Assembly (NCBI GenBank): GCA_019312705.1
Contig: JAFDCW010000245.1
Coordinates: forward strand, 1 to 6,706
From: Deltaproteobacteria bacterium
GTDB lineage: Bacteria; Myxococcota; Polyangia; Polyangiales; B10-G4
Reading direction: 5' to 3'
DNA: 6,706 bases
Below the pieces are notes generated by a model. That model saw only the letters and a list, made by a program, of their open reading frames with translations, ran no database searches and had not been told where the DNA came from. The translations under genes were made by a program, and so were the position numbers. Shown piece after piece: positions 5,905-6,706 of the stretch (positions are counted from its first letter, which is position 1; each line of letters opens with the position of its first letter).

Positions 5905-5948
5905 AACGCGATGCCGGCGTCGTTCGCGCGGTAGTTCTGCATCCGACG

Positions 5949-5977
5949 TTGGTGTAGGCGCGGGGAGCCCTTACTCT
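5949..5977 (+). promoter_or_regulatory. Possible promoter for the rightmost gene
   Basis: TTGGTG (5949-5954) and TACTCT (5972-5977) are separated by 17 bases, each with three of six matches to the vegetative consensus. Transcription would begin near 5984, shortly before ATG 6001 and GTG 6033. The position is reasonable but the match is weak. Confidence 0.2.
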
Positions 5978-6032
5978 CCTAGCTGTTGGTTGGCTGAACC
6001 ATGGCGTACCGCGGTCGAATACTGCTGATCCC

Positions 6033-6706
6033 GTGGGCCCTGGCGGGGTCTTCGCGCCGACCCAAAACGCCATCGCCGGCCCCGTCGCTTTCGGTGGCGG
6101 TCGCTTCGTCGCGGCTTGGGCGACGGGGCTCGTCGAACCGGGGGCCGGGGCGATCCATGGGGCGGCCTTCAGCCCCGATGGCTCGATGCTCCTCAGCCCG
6201 GTCGTTCTCGACGTCGGTGGCGCCGACGCCCGGATGGCGGGCTTGGCGATGGTTGGCGACCACGCCTACCTGGTGTTCACCCGCAGCGGAACGATGCTCG
6301 TACAGCGCTTCGATGCCTCCCTGGCGGCGGTCGGCTCGCCGGTCGAGGTGCCTGGCCTCACGTACGCCACTCTCGGCGTAGATGTGCGCACGGTGGGCGA
6401 CGCGGTGGCGATCACCGGCACGACGGACGCCAACACCACTTCGTTCCGGGTGATGATCGAGGGCGCCAGCCGCGCCTTCGACGTCGTCTTCGCGGGCTGC
6501 GCCTACCAAGTCACCATGGGCATCTCGACAGGATCGGGGTCTCAGTCGGCGTTTCGCGCCTATGAAATCGATGCGAGTGACACGATTCGTTCCTACACGA
6601 TGGACAGGCTCTGGGTGCAATCCAACCAGTCCTTCGCCGCCTTCCAGACCAACGCTGGCGGGCTCATCCGGGTACTCGAAGACAAGCAGATAGCGCTTCA
6701 GTCCTG
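6033..6706 (+). CDS. Partial gene: repeat/beta-propeller-like, probably exported protein
   Basis: A frame open from 5958 to the window edge encodes at least 224 residues from the GTG at 6033, and the 3' end is missing. No known enzyme motif is seen. It alternates hydrophobic strands with Gly/Asp turns, for example GPVAFGGGRFVAAWA (16-30), IHGAAFSPDGSMLLSP (41-56) and LAMVGDHAYLVFTRSG (71-86). This resembles the 'value shown, value set by program' repeats of secreted myxobacterial propeller-like proteins, so I infer a propeller or similar repeat fold with low certainty. Codon third positions are strongly G/C in this frame and less so in the others. The true start is unclear. GTG 6033 has no ribosome site and gives no signal peptide. 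ATG 6001 lies in a different frame and encodes MAYRGRILLIPWALAG, which joins this frame if one G is added to the run at 6045-6048. A frameshift or sequencing error is therefore possible. Confidence 0.62.
   Translation, partial: MGPGGVFAPTQNAIAGPVAFGGGRFVAAWATGLVEPGAGAIHGAAFSPDGSMLLSPVVLDVGGADARMAGLAMVGDHAYLVFTRSGTMLVQRFDASLAAVGSPVEVPGLTYATLGVDVRTVGDAVAITGTTDANTTSFRVMIEGASRAFDVVFAGCAYQVTMGISTGSGSQSAFRAYEIDASDTIRSYTMDRLWVQSNQSFAAFQTNAGGLIRVLEDKQIALQS

Noticed and set aside
6116..6565. 149-residue plus-strand frame within the rightmost gene
   Set aside because: It is Arg/Gly/His-rich and has less G/C-biased third positions than the overlapping frame from 6033, which gives a balanced, strand-rich protein.

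Overview
The window is GC-rich, densely coding DNA, and codons in every convincing reading frame end mostly in G or C. Two protein tails carry a Gly-Cys motif, a membrane helix and an arginine cluster, which is the surface-sorting signal (MYXO-CTERM / GC-transmembrane-Arg type) typical of Myxococcota. Together with the secreted, cysteine-rich, Gly/Asp-linker proteins, this suggests a myxobacterium-like chromosome. The species cannot be named from the sequence. I see no RNA genes, insertion sequences, phage genes or CRISPR array.

Layout. Positions 1-32 hold a hairpin terminator for a small minus-strand membrane protein (67-411). A 66-bp divergent gap separates that gene from a plus-strand pair, surE (478-1299) and apt (1296-1826), which overlap by four bases. 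These encode nucleotide salvage functions: SurE removes phosphate from nucleoside monophosphates, and Apt makes AMP from adenine and PRPP. Convergent to apt, only 16 bp away, is a minus-strand transporter of the organophosphate:phosphate antiporter family (1843-3243). An 87-bp divergent gap follows, then a long plus-strand gene (3331-5847). After a 153-185 bp gap, a last plus-strand gene runs off the right edge (from about 6033). It encodes a secreted-type, probably repeat/propeller-like protein whose N-terminus may be interrupted by a one-base frameshift.

The most unusual object is the 838-residue gene at 3331-5847. It reads as two complete exported, surface-anchored precursor proteins joined in frame with no stop between them: signal peptide, jelly-roll-like domain, linker and sorting signal, followed by a second signal peptide, second divergent domain, second linker and second sorting signal. 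The arginine cluster ending the first sorting signal also serves as the positively charged start of the second signal peptide. This predicts either a polyprotein that is cut into two surface proteins, or one protein held together by a membrane hairpin.
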